DNA of 64,000 nt from Parietaria judaica (GCA_954871525.1 OX940861.1:11454842-11518841); one strand, 5' to 3'. Shown: positions 1 through 12,418, counted from the first letter of the stretch. Made by a program: numbers and translations. Notes: a model not told the origin generated them from the sequence alone.

Positions 1-1519
1 GTCGACTATCAGTTTGTCCCTCAGATTTGAGCTTCAATAAAACTTCACATGTTGCACTGAACATCTTGATCAAACTGTTAACTGATTTAGAGTGTGAAGT
101 CCAGCGAGTATCACCTGGTCTTTGCAACGAACTTGACTGATTAAGACCGCTTCCACTTTCAAGCTCCTCGATATCAAGTAAATATGTAATATTTGAAGCA
201 TGAGCATCTTTCAACTGGTCATTACGCTTACACGATCCACTGACGATATTAACAATGAGTAAAAGCTTATCAAAAAACTTTTTAACATGATAAACCTCCT
301 TGGATGCAGCAACTAATGATAATTGCAGCCGATGAGCAAAACAATGAATATAATAAGCACTTGGACATTCTTTTGAAACCAAAGCTTGCAAACCTTTCCA
401 TTCGCCGCGCATGTTGCTAGCTCCATCGTAACCTTGACCTCGAATAGACTGAATATCAAGAGTAAACTGAGAGAGCATCGAGAAAATACCATTTTTCAAG
501 GTCAATGATGTAGTGTCTTTGACATGAAGCAACCCAAAAAAACGCTCTTGTATGCATCCATCCTTGTCAACGAATCTCAAAACAAGCGACATTTGCTCCC
601 TTTTAGACTCATCACGGGCTTCATCAACTAGTATAGAGTACCTTGCTTTACCGATTTCATCCCGAATATGCTTCTTCACTTTCATTGCCAAGACATGCAA
701 TATTTGCTTTTGTATTTTTGGTGAAGTATATAACGCATTCCCCGGAGCATTCTCCAAAACATCTTCTATATCAGCATTTAAGGTGGCAGAGTATTCCAAC
801 AATTCTAGGAAATTTCCCCGATTTATTGAGGTAGCAGACTCATCATGACCTCGAAAAGCACAAGACTGAAACGCAAGCCATCTAGTTGCTCCAATAGTAG
901 TTTTTAACCGAAGTCTACTATCACGCTTTTCTTTTACTTCAAAATTCCCAATCTGATTCGCAATATGAGCTGACTGATTCATGAGATCTGACAAAAGACT
1001 CAAAGCTTGACGATGAGGTGAATTGTGATCTTTTCCAATATGTGCCATAAGAGAACACTTTTTTCCGCCTATCTTATTCCAAGTCCTGAACCCTTTTTCA
1101 GTAAAAGCATCGGATCCAGAAGGTCCATCTTGTTTATGAAATAAAAAGCACGGAAGACAAAATATAGCATTTTCTTTGATAGAATACTCCAACCATGATG
1201 AAAACCGTGTTTGTGTGAACCAAGATGGCTGGAAGCTTCGACCATTTGATTTCTCATACTCTTCACATATAGGTTGATTCGGACCAAAATTGATGTAAGC
1301 TCTTCGAACCTCGTCACGCTTATCGATCGGATACTTCCAAATTTGTGGTCGTAAACCCGGGTCACGTTCTATTTTGTTGATATCAAAATCTTCATCAACT
1401 TCAACTCTTTGTTGCTTTGGAGGTGGAGCATGATCATCATCACTAGTTAATCGAGAATCGAGGACTTGCGTAGTACTACTTTTTCTTTTAAAGAACGAAT
1501 CAATAGTTGGCGTTTTCAT
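1..1519 (-). CDS. hAT transposase, TTF-type zinc finger / DUF4371 protein (C-terminus outside window)
   Basis: Starting from the ATG at 1519 the minus strand is open to the window edge, about 506 codons without a stop. The N-terminus (MKTPTIDSFFKR) and the following FCLPCFLF and AFTEKGFRTW stretches are typical of plant zinc finger MYM-type protein 1-like/TTF transposases. Further on, the DUF4371/RNase H-like region contains LVDEARDESKREQ, GQGYDGASNMRGEW and HCFAHRLQL. The C-terminal hAT dimerisation domain should follow outside the window. The protein would bind transposon ends and catalyse cut-and-paste transposition in the nucleus. No frameshift or stop was found, so the copy may be young or active. 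A domesticated host gene is the alternative, but the adjacent TIR favours a transposon. Confidence 0.85.
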   Translation of the reverse strand, partial: MKTPTIDSFFKRKSSTTQVLDSRLTSDDDHAPPPKQQRVEVDEDFDINKIERDPGLRPQIWKYPIDKRDEVRRAYINFGPNQPICEEYEKSNGRSFQPSWFTQTRFSSWLEYSIKENAIFCLPCFLFHKQDGPSGSDAFTEKGFRTWNKIGGKKCSLMAHIGKDHNSPHRQALSLLSDLMNQSAHIANQIGNFEVKEKRDSRLRLKTTIGATRWLAFQSCAFRGHDESATSINRGNFLELLEYSATLNADIEDVLENAPGNALYTSPKIQKQILHVLAMKVKKHIRDEIGKARYSILVDEARDESKREQMSLVLRFVDKDGCIQERFFGLLHVKDTTSLTLKNGIFSMLSQFTLDIQSIRGQGYDGASNMRGEWKGLQALVSKECPSAYYIHCFAHRLQLSLVAASKEVYHVKKFFDKLLLIVNIVSGSCKRNDQLKDAHASNITYLLDIEELESGSGLNQSSSLQRPGDTRWTSHSKSVNSLIKMFSATCEVLLKLKSEGQTDSR

Positions 1520-2509
1520 CTGCAATAGTAAACAAACAAAAAATAAATCTTATAATTAGTTACTATTTTCAATATAAAAAAGACACAACACATGTTTCAA
1601 TACGAATTAGAAACAAATAAATTGTGTGTCAGTGGCATATGTTCTTAAAATTACCTTCAAATATAGGAATACGAGTGTGTCGAATCCGTAGATGGAATAC
1701 CAATGTAATTTACCTTCAAAGAGCAACGTGTTGATACGAAAAATTGAATCTGCAAAATTAAAATTTATTTTTAAACATAAAATCAAAGTGAATTGACGAA
1801 CTGACATCAATATAATTATTTACCATAAACTATCAAAACAACAAACTATAAAGATAGAATTAATAATAAATAAAAATCGATAGAGCTAATTACCAGAGAT
1901 TGAACTAGATAATTTCCGGCCGAATTAGACGGCAAACCAAAAAGTTTACAGCGGCAAATCACAGAGTTTTCCGACACAAATAAGAAGTTTTGTGGCGAGA
2001 CACAAGGCACGACTAAGAGGATATCCGGCGAGCAATGAATAATGACGAACAAAAAATTCTGACAAAGAGAAAATCGAGTGAGGAATCAGAAAAAACGCAC
2101 GTGACGGAGTAAAGAGGTTACAAACTTACACGATGCAAAGAAGATGTAAATTGTAATCATGTAATGGAGGATTGAAGAAGACCAGATTAACGTGAAGCGA
2201 AGAACAATGGTAGAGAGAGAAAAATTATATACTCATTATTCTATTATTTTATATTAATATATAATATTTTAATATAAAAAGTCTTGAAGAGCAAAAAGTG
2301 GAGTAATATACTCAGTCAATGACATCACAACATCGATTGAATAGGGAAAGTGGGGATTGAATATGGAAAGTGGGAGTGACAGGGTTTAAGAGAGAGAAAA
2401 AAGTTATTCTCTTTATATGATTTTTTAATTAAAATACTAGTACGATTTTTTTTCCCTTAAACATGGGGGTGACATCAGCCACCTCCATCATCATGTGGGT
2501 CCGCCCCTG
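1..2509 (-). mobile_element. hAT-superfamily transposon (TTF/zf-MYM type), 5' part only
   Basis: The element reads leftwards and is cut by the window edge. Its outer end is at 2509, where the minus strand starts CAGGGGCGGACCCAC, the kind of terminal inverted repeat seen on plant hAT elements of the zinc-finger-MYM1-like group. The next 8 bases (2510-2517, GTTGCAAG) would be one copy of the 8-bp target duplication; the other copy lies outside the window. Bases 1520-2509 are AT-rich non-coding leader, possibly with an intron. The transposase frame starts at 1519. Family assignment rests on the encoded protein plus the end sequence; the partner TIR is not visible. Confidence 0.75.
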
Positions 2510-2517
2510 GTTGCAAG

Positions 2518-2946
2518 TAGTCAAAAAGGCAAAAACTTGATCAAAAAGAGCACAGAACGTTGACAAATCATATGTCGCAACTTGAAACTACACGGTATGG
2601 AGAATTAATATAAAAATGTAATTATTTTTGCCAAAAAAAATTATACCATTGAAAACTTGTGCCAAAAAAACATGTGAATATTTTCTTGGCAAATATCTCT
2701 GATGTTAATCTCCATAAAATAATAAAATACATAAAAATTAATAATATAATTAGCAAATAACCCTAAAAGCAATATATTATTATTATATGCAGAAACATAG
2801 TAAATTTGATTAGCTTAAAAGTAAAGAGTTATAGATAGCCAATAAAATGATTACAAAGACTTTGATTTCGTGCTATCACAAAGACTACACAAGCTAGCCG
2901 GCGAAAATGGCAGCTCATGACCGAGTCCGAGCTCTATTTATTGTCA
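2518..2946. other. AT-rich spacer, no gene seen
   Basis: This stretch lies between the hAT end and the putative Helitron end. It is AT-rich with several short A runs. I see no conserved coding frame, RNA gene or repeat structure in it. Confidence 0.6.
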
Positions 2947-3076
2947 CTAGTGGATAGGCAACGCGCAAAAGCGCGGTGGCGTTGAATCACAATAGTATAA
3001 TAATTTATTAAAATATATTATTGATTTAGTTATTACTTTTTAAATATTTCTTTGTTGATTTTTTAATATTATAAAT

Positions 3077-3206
3077 GGTTAAACGAAATGCCCATTTTGC
3101 GTCAAATCTTTTTAAAAATTACTTATTGTGATTTTTTTTTCTCTCACAATGAGTAGTTTTTTAAAAAAATATTTGATATAAAATGGACATTCGTACTATT
3201 TCCATA
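3077..3206. repeat. short palindromic MITE, copy 1
   Basis: The segment is an imperfect inverted repeat. The left arm includes GAAATGCCCATTTTGCGTCA and a run ending TTACTTATTGTG; the right arm is its degenerate reverse complement around CACAATGAGTAGTTTTTT. A better preserved relative lies at 49018-49148 in an intron of the thioredoxin-like gene. Both can fold into one long hairpin. No transposase is present and the superfamily is unknown. Confidence 0.6.
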
Positions 3207-5361
3207 TTGAAAATAACCATTGGTAATTTTATTTAGACATTAGAATATATATGATATATATATCTTTGTGCTTATTTTCAGGATTGGAAAATAAAGAATA
3301 TTTGATTTGTTGAATATACTACTTTTTTTTTTTAATTCCTTTAATGGTGTGTAATTATAATTTTTAGTGGCCACTTAAATTCTTTTTATTATTTCAAGGT
3401 TTTATTCATTTTCATAAAAAATAAAAAAAACAATTTGTAAAAGGATATTGTCGTCGATTTTTATTTTTTTTTGAATTGCCACTTAAACTTTGTTTCTAAA
3501 ATTACTATTATTTTAATAGTCCCATTATCTCAATGTTTTATAGATTTTTCTGTAGTTTATTTGTAATTTCACATATATTTTTTTTACATAGTTGATGAAG
3601 CCAATTTTTTATTATTATTAAATAGGTATCTTATTTTGGCGGTTACTTAAAAATTTCTTTATTTAGTTATTGCTTTCATAAAATTTCGAAGTATGATGTT
3701 AAGATTATAAAAATAAATATAAGAGCAGAATAGTTAATAATAAATAATATTTTAAAATAACTTTCTGTAACATATATCATTAAGATTTAGTGGTTTCCCT
3801 CGTGTAGCGGCTTCTTCGCTCGAGACTTTGTTTCCTCTTCTGGTTTTATGTTTGTAAAGTAGAAGTGATGCATGCACACATTGATAAGCATGTTGCTAGA
3901 CAAATGACTGAATTAGTAATTCGAATCTAGTCATGGGACTCGATTTAGGAATCTAATTTAAATTACTTGAAAATTACAAATAAAAGAAATATAAAAGATA
4001 ATTCCTGAAAATTGTTGTCGAAGAAGAACGCATCTAAATAGAAATTAAAATTCAAAGTTATGAAGCAAAAAACACTTGCAAAATAACCTGCAAAGGGAAT
4101 TTGTCGTCAATTCTTCAAAAAGAAAAAAGAATAATGAGAAACACCATTAAGGAAAAGAAAATAAAAAATTAACTTATTTTCTACATATAGTGAAAGCTCT
4201 TGCGATACTACATACTCAACTGAATCTAAAGAATCTATTAATGAGAGATGATTAAACAAAAAGGCAACCAATAGAAACTTCATCAGCTTTGCGTATTCAT
4301 TACGTAACTTTTTCATTATTTTACTACTTAAACTTTCAGAATTTTTTAAAAAATTGGAGAATAACGAAAGTTCATTACAATTAGTTGAATATTTATAAAA
4401 TCAATATAAATTCAAATTGGTTATACAAAATCAGCAATTAAAACATTAAATGGAAATAGTATTTAAAAATTAATTACATGAAATCCTACAACAGATATAT
4501 TTCTAAGAAGGCTCAACTATACAAACTATATACCAGAAATTATAAAGAGAGAAATCCTCACCGAAGAATGTGAGGAAAAGGACATTGAGATTTTGACTGG
4601 TATTGTCGCTGGATAGGGCACGAAAACAAGACTCAAATGAATTAGATCGAATGATCTTCAAAAAAATCTAAGAAAAGAAATTATGAGGCAAATATATATT
4701 AATTAGATTGAATGATTGCATAAAAACAAAATCGGGTAAGCTATGTAGTAAACGGGTGACGGAAAAATGTTATCTTCGAAATAACTTTATTTTGAACCTT
4801 AGTCGCTTAAACATAGAAGGAACAAAAATTCAAAACATTAGTGCAAAGAGGGTATAAATCATCGCGCTTGCTCGAGAGTAAAGTAACAATTATGAATATA
4901 TTAAAGATAAATTATAGTAGATAACCATCCTTCAATGTTTAAATTTACATTTATCAAACGTATGAAATTAATTAGCAAAATAGTCAATCTTAATGATGTG
5001 GCATTGAAAGCTGAAATATCTATCCCAATATTGCCCCTGATCAATTTTCCCCTTTTTAATATTAATAATTTTGTAAATATATTAATAATTGTGTAAATAA
5101 TGATTAATTTCGAGTTTCCTTTAATAGTTTTACGTAGGATCAAAATAGTTTGTTAACCAATTCCATGATTTTAGGTAAATTTATTTAAAATATTGTTTAA
5201 TAATATCCTTATTTTCATGGAACAGTTGTACATTAATATTCTAAAATTCAATCTCTTCAACGATAACAACACAGATTCTCTCTCTCTCTCAGCATTCTTC
5301 CCCGCTTCATGTGACCAGAGATCAGTCCAAGCTCAGAGCCAAACCCACTCACCACCATGAC

Positions 5362-5433
5362 CGGCACGATGGCGAACCCGGACGGCAGGAGCGCCACGTA
5401 GGCCGAGTCGCCACCGCTCATCACGACGTGCAT
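5362..5433 (-). pseudogene. captured fragment of an HD-ZIP IV transcription factor gene (START-associated region)
   Basis: The minus strand from 5433 reads MHVVMSGGDSAYVALLPSGF followed by AIVP, then resemblance to the family stops. This matches the strongly conserved block downstream of the START domain in class IV HD-ZIP proteins (PDF2/ANL2/HDG group). Only about 24 codons are present, GC-rich against an AT-rich background, with no homeodomain nearby. The sense strand is the same as that of the putative Helitron, as expected for Helitron gene capture. It cannot make a functional protein. Confidence 0.7.
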
Positions 5434-5916
5434 AGTAAGATCAAAATTATTCGTTGTTTTTCGTTTTCTCAGAGCAAGGTTTCAAATTTATGTGTTTTTT
5501 TTTTACTTCTTTTTTTCTTTCTTTTTGTTGTTCTTTTCCTCGTCAACAGAATCTAATCAGAAACGAATCAATAGCAATGTATGAAAATGTCGATTATAAA
5601 AGATAGGGCAAAATCTCCAAAATATATACTTTTTTTTTTATTATTGAATCAAAGCCAAAAGAGTCAAATCGCTTTTTCTCTTACCACTTTTTGGTGAGGT
5701 CAGACCTTAATGAAAAAAGTTATATGTCCTATATTTTGACTTTTATTTTCTATTTTTTATATTAAATAAAATTACTCTTTCATTTCTCATAGTTGAAATC
5801 GTGTTTGTAGATTGTGTTACAATCGGGACAGTTTAAAGAGGAGTCGGAAGGCGTGAGCGGCAGCGTTGGCTAGATGGCGATTTTTTTTTTCTCTTGTTTT
5901 GTTTTGTAATTTTTGT

Positions 5917-6065
5917 TTATTCGAATTGTAAATGTATGTTAATTCGAATTGTAAATGTAAGTTTATTAGTTTATTCGTGTAAGTGTATGTTAATTCGAAT
6001 TGTAAATGTATGTTAATTGGTTTATTCGTAGTTATTCATGTAAATGTATGTTAATTCGAATTGTT
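5917..6065. repeat. short degenerate tandem repeat
   Basis: A unit resembling GAATTGTAAATGTATGTTAA recurs four to five times with small changes, separated by TTTATTCG-like spacers. It sits inside the putative Helitron. No coding potential. Confidence 0.6.
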
Positions 6066-6364
6066 AATTTGGTTAATGTTTTTTAATTCAAATTTTTTAA
6101 AATTATTAATATATTTAATTCGAATTCATGTTTCTTAAGAAATTTGAATTTTTATTTTAAAAAGTGAAAAACGTTTTTTATATTCAAATTTGAAATTTAG
6201 TTTTAAATTTGGAATTCAAATATTTGTTTCCTAATTTATTATTTTATTAATTTTTTAAAAAAGTTTAAAATAAATTCGTATTAATTATTAATTATTAAAA
6301 TAAATTTGTTAATTCGAATTTTAATATTAATTATTATTAATAATAAGGGTAGATAAGTCATTTT

Positions 6365-6490
6365 ATATCAGTTAATGTGGTTTATTGGCTGTGGCACAAT
6401 ATTAACCAAACGGCGGTTATTTTGACAATTTTAAACGTTTACATGAAATACAATATCAGTTAATGTGGTTTATTGGCTGTGGCACAATAT
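6365..6490. repeat. 38-bp direct repeat
   Basis: Two identical 38-bp copies (6365-6402 and 6453-6490) begin ATATCAGTTAATGTGG and end GTGGCACAATAT, 88 bp apart. Each is followed at some distance by ACAATTTTAAACGTTT, so this is a tandem duplication with an internal deletion in one unit. The perfect identity suggests it is recent. Confidence 0.8.
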
Positions 6491-7799
6491 ATACAATTTT
6501 AAACGTTTGATATTATATTTAATTTTATAATAAATATGATATTCGAATATTACACAAAATTTAATTCAGTAAAATGATTAGAAGTTTTCTTCCTCATATT
6601 TATTCATAAATCATAATTCACCATTTGAAGCTCATCGTTGGTGTCAAAATAATTTGAGAAAAAACAGCATAACTCAAAACTTATTCAAGAAAAAATGAGT
6701 TCGTGAAAAAAAAAATCATCAAATCTTGGCACGACAACGTAGCCAAATAAAAAAAAATAGTCCAATACTAACTTTGAACTAAAAATAATGGTAACAAAAG
6801 ATAAATTGCTCATGTCTTCTTCAGCCATTGGCTCATTTCAAATCTTCTCCCGCCGTTGACACTTCAAATGACAAAAAGTACAGAAAACCTATTTTAAAAC
6901 CATGTGATAATAAATTAGATAAGTCGTAGCGTATGTTAAATAAATGAAACCCCAAGCAAAATATTGAATGAATAATGCAAAATCTACTATGAAATAGAAC
7001 ACAAAATAACTCCAAATAGTAAAAAAAAATGTACCTTTTAAAGCAACACTTTGGTATGATCTTGCACGCGACTTGTCATAAACTCTGTTAAAACATTGCT
7101 ACTAAATTCATAGAACGTATATTATAAGCATGTGGATGTCATAAATTGATAGTATATGTGAATCATTGTAACACCAACAACTGCATTAAATTTTTTACAA
7201 TAAATTAAACTATCTTTCATCTACAAAAGCTTAATCTTGACGCATGGCAAGCCCAGGCATTAAAAATCATTAACAGAATTTAACCCGATTATTTCAACAC
7301 TTAATTTTAGATAAGTTCATTATTCTGTTTTTTAGCTATTACATAAGATGAATAGTTAAAGTTAATTAAATATTAAGGACTTCAAAACATGTGGTTGGAG
7401 ACAATATTAGAAAAAAAAATACCATTTCTTATTCAAATCTGCATTCAAATAATGTTTCTCGCAAAATTCTGATAAGAAGGAAAAATGCGAAAAAGTGAAA
7501 ATTTATTCTCATAAAAACGATATCTTAAGCTTAAAAAAGAAGAAGAGGAAAATGATATCAGACTACCAAAAGTGGTAAGAAAGTAATTAAAAAAAATGTG
7601 GATGAGTAATTAGTAATTAGAAATGCATGTCTAAATATTTAAGGGTTTTCTCCAGACTTTGAAAAGTAATTGATGCTTTCTATTATGTATATTATATGTA
7701 GGTTACCCTTTTATCATATATAACTGTAAATATGATATGATTTTATCATAAAATATATGACATGATTTAAATAAAATAAAGGAAAAAGAAAAGAACGTT

Positions 7800-8625
7800 A
7801 TGACCTGATTATTAAAGAAAAAGAAGCCAAAAGCCAAATATTACAGCTAACTATAAGAAAATACCTCATAAACAAGCAAGGGCGGTCACCTCGGGTTGGT
7901 TGGAGTCGGCATTGCACTCCGGTATAAGGAGTCTCTAGGGTGTACTTACATCGACATCAAACTAACCAAAATGGTAAAAATAAAAAGAATAGAAGAAAGG
8001 TTGAATAAGACTTCTTATTTATGTCAATCCAATTGTTTTTTTTTTAACAAAAGAAGCATAATCATAATAATTATTTGAAAACATGCGATTCGAAATCAAC
8101 TTGATCGATTTTTTATAAATATTTTTTTTATTATAAATAAACTTAAAACACACAAGCACATATTGTTTGTACATTTCCATCGGTTCTTTGAGAAGAAAAA
8201 AAATCTTTCTTTTTCATATCAGTAAGAACTCCTCACATGAAATGCAACATCTTATAAACCTTTCTTTATGAAAAACAACCTCATTAAATTTCAAAGTATT
8301 GTGTGGTTTAGATTAATATTAAAAAAGAGTTCTCTAAACAACAATCTAATATAGCATATGCATGATTTTTATTTATATAAAAAAAGTTCAAAAAGCAAAT
8401 CCAAAGACCATAAAAAATGACCTGATTACTAAAAATATAACAAACCAAATAAGGCATATACTCTAGAGTTCTATAAGAAAATACCTCATAGACATGCGAG
8501 TAGGTCGTCACCTTGGCTAGTAGGAGTCGCCGTTGTTCTCCCCTCTAAGGAGTCTTTCGGGTGTACTGTACACATCAGAGCTACATTGAAATCGTAAAAA
8601 TAAAACAAATAGAAGAAAGGACTCA
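7800..8625. repeat. diverged ~200-bp direct duplication
   Basis: The stretch at about 7800-8000 recurs at about 8418-8625. Shared blocks are TGACCTGATTA, CTATAAGAAAATACCTCATA, the GTCACCT ... GGAGTCG ... AAGGAGTCT series, GGGTGTACT and ATAGAAGAAAGG. The copies differ at many positions. It is unlike the surrounding AT-rich DNA and may be an old captured segment duplicated within the Helitron. I do not recognise a protein in it. Confidence 0.6.
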
Positions 8626-9342
8626 CATTGAAATCAGTCAATCTTTATGAGAGAAGAGCAATCTTTAACAATGAGCAGTTCCAAAACAACTTAAACAAAT
8701 CAGTCAATCTTTATTAGAGACATTATTCAAAACTCAAAAATCAAACTGAAACTCTAATACAAATTAGAACTACGAACATAAACTAAAATCAAGCAATGAA
8801 ACACAAAACCTGAATGGAGAACAAAGGTCCGTCTGTGGAAACCACGAACAATTGACGACCGAGAATATGTCAGAGATCCGAAGCCAAGCATATGGAGAGT
8901 CACCACAGATTTAGTAGGAGGAAACACCGCTGAAACAATTAAAATAAGAAGAGTAACACTTTTCTCTATAATGAAAATAAAACAACTTCTTACTTCTAAA
9001 TTTTAATTTTTAAGCCCATGAATTGAAAGCACCGGTTTATCTGTTAAACTATCAAAACATATACCGTTCTATACGATCACCAATTCTAAAAATTCGCTGA
9101 AACAGAACTGATAGAGAAAGAAAGAAAAAAATGGAATCCAAACCAAACCCCTAAGTGGAAAAAATTAAAACGTTAGCGTTAGAGAACTGTCATTCGAAGA
9201 GATTTTGAAATGAAAAAATGAACAAAAACTGGATGAAGATAGCCGCGTCAATGGATTCTGAAGTTGTCTTCTAATGTCACTGGGAGAACGTGTGTTGGAG
9301 TAGCAGATCGTACCAGACAAGGAGAATGTGTATTAAGAAAAT

Positions 9343-9362
9343 GGGGGGGGGGGGGGGGGGGG
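9343..9362. repeat. run of 20 G residues
   Basis: Twenty consecutive G bases followed by AGGGGAGG. Long G tracts are rare in AT-rich plant DNA and can form G-quadruplexes. The exact length may also be affected by sequencing error. Confidence 0.8.
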
Positions 9363-10883
9363 AGGGGAGGAATGATCAATCGAGTGTGTGTGCATAGAAG
9401 AAATAACCGAGTAATTAATCCCAAAACTAATGATCTTATGAAAGGATGCATTATATATTGTTTATTTATTAAAAAAAAAAAAACAACCGAACTACAATTT
9501 TACAAACTTGTATGGAAACTTACCAACTGAACGATGTAATGTAACCGCTAGAAGCCTCGTAGATTATCTCCCTCGAAAATTATGAACGACTCCAAACAAT
9601 TAGACTACATTTTGAATATATAATATTAGTTTTCTATTAGCACATAGATTGCAAATAATTCAAATCAGAGTTCAAATGTATCACTAATTACTTATAGTTC
9701 CATCAACCAAACACTCGGCAGCAATAAATGAATATATATACATAAGATTGTATTTTGAGCAATAAAATAGGAGAATTAAGAATAATATACGGAACATCAA
9801 AAGAAAACAATCAGTTCATATTGTTTCTTTTCCCGCTTAAACATAACTAAAGCGCAACTTCGACAAAGAGAGTAAATAAATTATAGAAAATGAGACTAAC
9901 CGGAGAAATGACAAAAAGGCAAGAGACAGAGAAATGTCAGCAAACGAACACCAGAGAAATGACAGAGAGCTCATATTGAATTTTGATGATTGCTCGTTTA
10001 AGTGCATGACTGAGGGTCTTATGTAGTCTTTGAAAATGAATAAAGATCTGGAGAAAAAAAATGCAATCAAAATCATTAAAACAGAAACAAAAGACTAAAA
10101 ATAACAGAAAAAACCAAAATCGGAGATAAATACTGTGAGAGGATGAAATGGCGCAGGGAAGTGTCGGCGGATATGGCGGAGGCAGCGTTGCTCTGTAGGC
10201 TTCGGTGCTTGGTCGGCGTTCGTTGAAACCGAAGATGCTGACTGTTGAGATGAAAAAAAGACGAATAGGGAAATTGAGCGAGAAGAAGCGGAAGGGACGT
10301 AGAAAAAGATTTGCTCCACATGATTGAACTGATGTGGCCAAAGGGTCTTATTAAATCACCGTTACAGTTAATATCGATTTATAATGGAAATTGAATTGAT
10401 ATGTTTGTTTGAAGAGATGCGTTTGTTGATTTTTTTTAGCATTTATTAAAATTATTTGACAAGAAGTAGAAAAAGAAGAGAGGGCCAAAATCCCAAATTA
10501 CATAACTATATATGTTTGTGACTGCATATAGATTATATATTGAACGATATTTTTTTTTTATATATAATCTTCTGTTACACTTACACGTTTTATATATATA
10601 TATATATTATTTCTTGTTAAAATTACCTAAGAAATAGGGCATCGTTTGATATTTTTATCTAATAATAATAATAATCTCTTTATTTATTGTTATCGAACTA
10701 ATCAACTATCGAGTTTGTAACTGTTTTATTTATTAATAATATATTTTTCTTTAATAAAGGAAGAGGCATGAATTTTTTTTATTTTAAAAATAATTTAAAA
10801 AATTTAGAAAAAAGAATGAAGCTCAAATTGATGGTTTTTGGCCGAAACGCTTCCCGAAGTCATTGCCCTTTTATATATATAGA

Positions 10884-12418
10884 TTTACATTCCACTCACT
10901 AACCGTTTATTAAGTGTTCTTATGCATTGCATTTAGAACCACACACACACTAAGTATCAACTTCATATACATAATGATACCCGTTGACTTTTGATGGTTT
11001 ATTATTTGACCTAATTCTGCGAGCCAAAATCACCATTCATCAATAAGATTTAGTAATTTAAGAATATCTGAATTGATCCATTTATGATATTGCTTCGAAC
11101 GAGGAAAATACATCTTCACGACGTAGAGAATAATTTATGATTTGACCAATTCGTGCCGTATCGTTACAAATTTTTTTTACAGTGGGTTTTAGACTTCTTT
11201 AACAACATTTTTTTAATGTATAATTTATATTAACTGCAGTCAAAGGAGTACGATAAGAGAAATACATGTCTATTGCACTTCACTTACATCTTAGTTTTCT
11301 CTCTAGCTATCTCTCGAAAGTTAAGTCGTTCCTTTGGTTTTCTTAAGAATTAAGAGGCCTTCACGATTAGAGGAAACGACCAAACGGAACATGATTATTT
11401 GTGATATAAGTACTTAATCTTGTATCAAGTTTGGCAAATTTGAAGAATTCTTAGTGGCAAATGGCAACAGTAAGCAAATATTACAAAACAGGGTATGAGT
11501 CCAATGATGTCAATAACGAGACGTCTAATAAGATAAAAAAAAATACACATATGCTGTCACTAGTTTAATACAAGTGTTGAATTATTTTAAAAGTTTAATT
11601 GTAGACGTACATACGTTCTTACAGACCTCAATGAGACATGTAGATGGAAATAACGACATCGACATTGCTTTGCATCTCTGTATTACAGAAGACAGAGTCC
11701 AAATTTAGTCATTAAATTTTGTTCACCCTTAGTCAATATAATATTAGTTGTTAAGTTACACGGTCAAATAGTTGTTTTGCTTTATTTCCTTAGAAATAGT
11801 TACGTGAGAGCATTTGTACAGTCGTACTTGCTTTATTTTGTTATACATTTAAACAATTCACCAATAGAATATTCATTCAGTTAACAAAATATATATTCTA
11901 CAATATCTTTCTTTGCCTTCCTTTTATTTTATACTTTGGGTACTATATCCGTAATAGAATGAGAATATGCTAAAACACTTGTGTACAAGATTGAGTACTT
12001 GTATAGCAAATATTCTAACCATATGAACTTTTCTTTTCGAATACTAATCATAAGCACAAAATAATGAATCACATTCACAGAGCTACATAGCACGGACGTT
12101 TGTTGCTACAGTGAGCTTGGTTAGAAAAGAACAGAGGATAGGATTAGACATGGCAATTCAAGATCACATCTTTACCAGCTTGACTCAATATAAATTTGCA
12201 GGAATGTATTTAGTATCTTCTTTTCTATCCTATATTGTGTACGACTTGACTGCGTATATTACTAAATCTATATTGTGTTTCTCTGCTCTGCTCATCAATT
12301 CTGTAACTTTTTGTCTCAATCAAATCGCTTCCCTAATGCAAATATACATATATATAATTCTAGTAGAAGATATAAAAAATAAAACAAAATCTATCGGATA
12401 TATTAAAATTAAATTTTT
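10884..12418. other. AT-rich intergenic DNA upstream of the NDR kinase
   Basis: There are many A/T runs and no convincing coding sequence. A short open frame at 12111-12425 has no recognisable domain and runs into the MITE that starts at 12419, so I treat it as chance. Confidence 0.6.

Larger units (their letters stand above)
2947..10883 (-). mobile_element. putative non-autonomous Helitron
   Basis: Read on the minus strand, the element would start at 10883 with TCTATATATATAAAAGGGCA and end at 2947 with CTAG. Eleven bases before the CTAG is a GC hairpin, CGCGC-TTTT-GCGCG (2962-2975). Helitrons begin with TC, end with CTRR preceded by such a hairpin, and insert between A and T. Here the minus-strand flanks are A before the TC and T after the CTAG, so all four criteria are met. 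No Rep/helicase frame is present, so it is non-autonomous. It carries a recognisable captured gene fragment (5362-5433) and internal duplications. That the two ends belong to one 7.9-kb element is inference. Confidence 0.5.

Noticed and set aside
9264..9530. 88-codon frame with a Gly-rich stretch
   Set aside because: The Gly run is only the translated poly-G tract; no domain.
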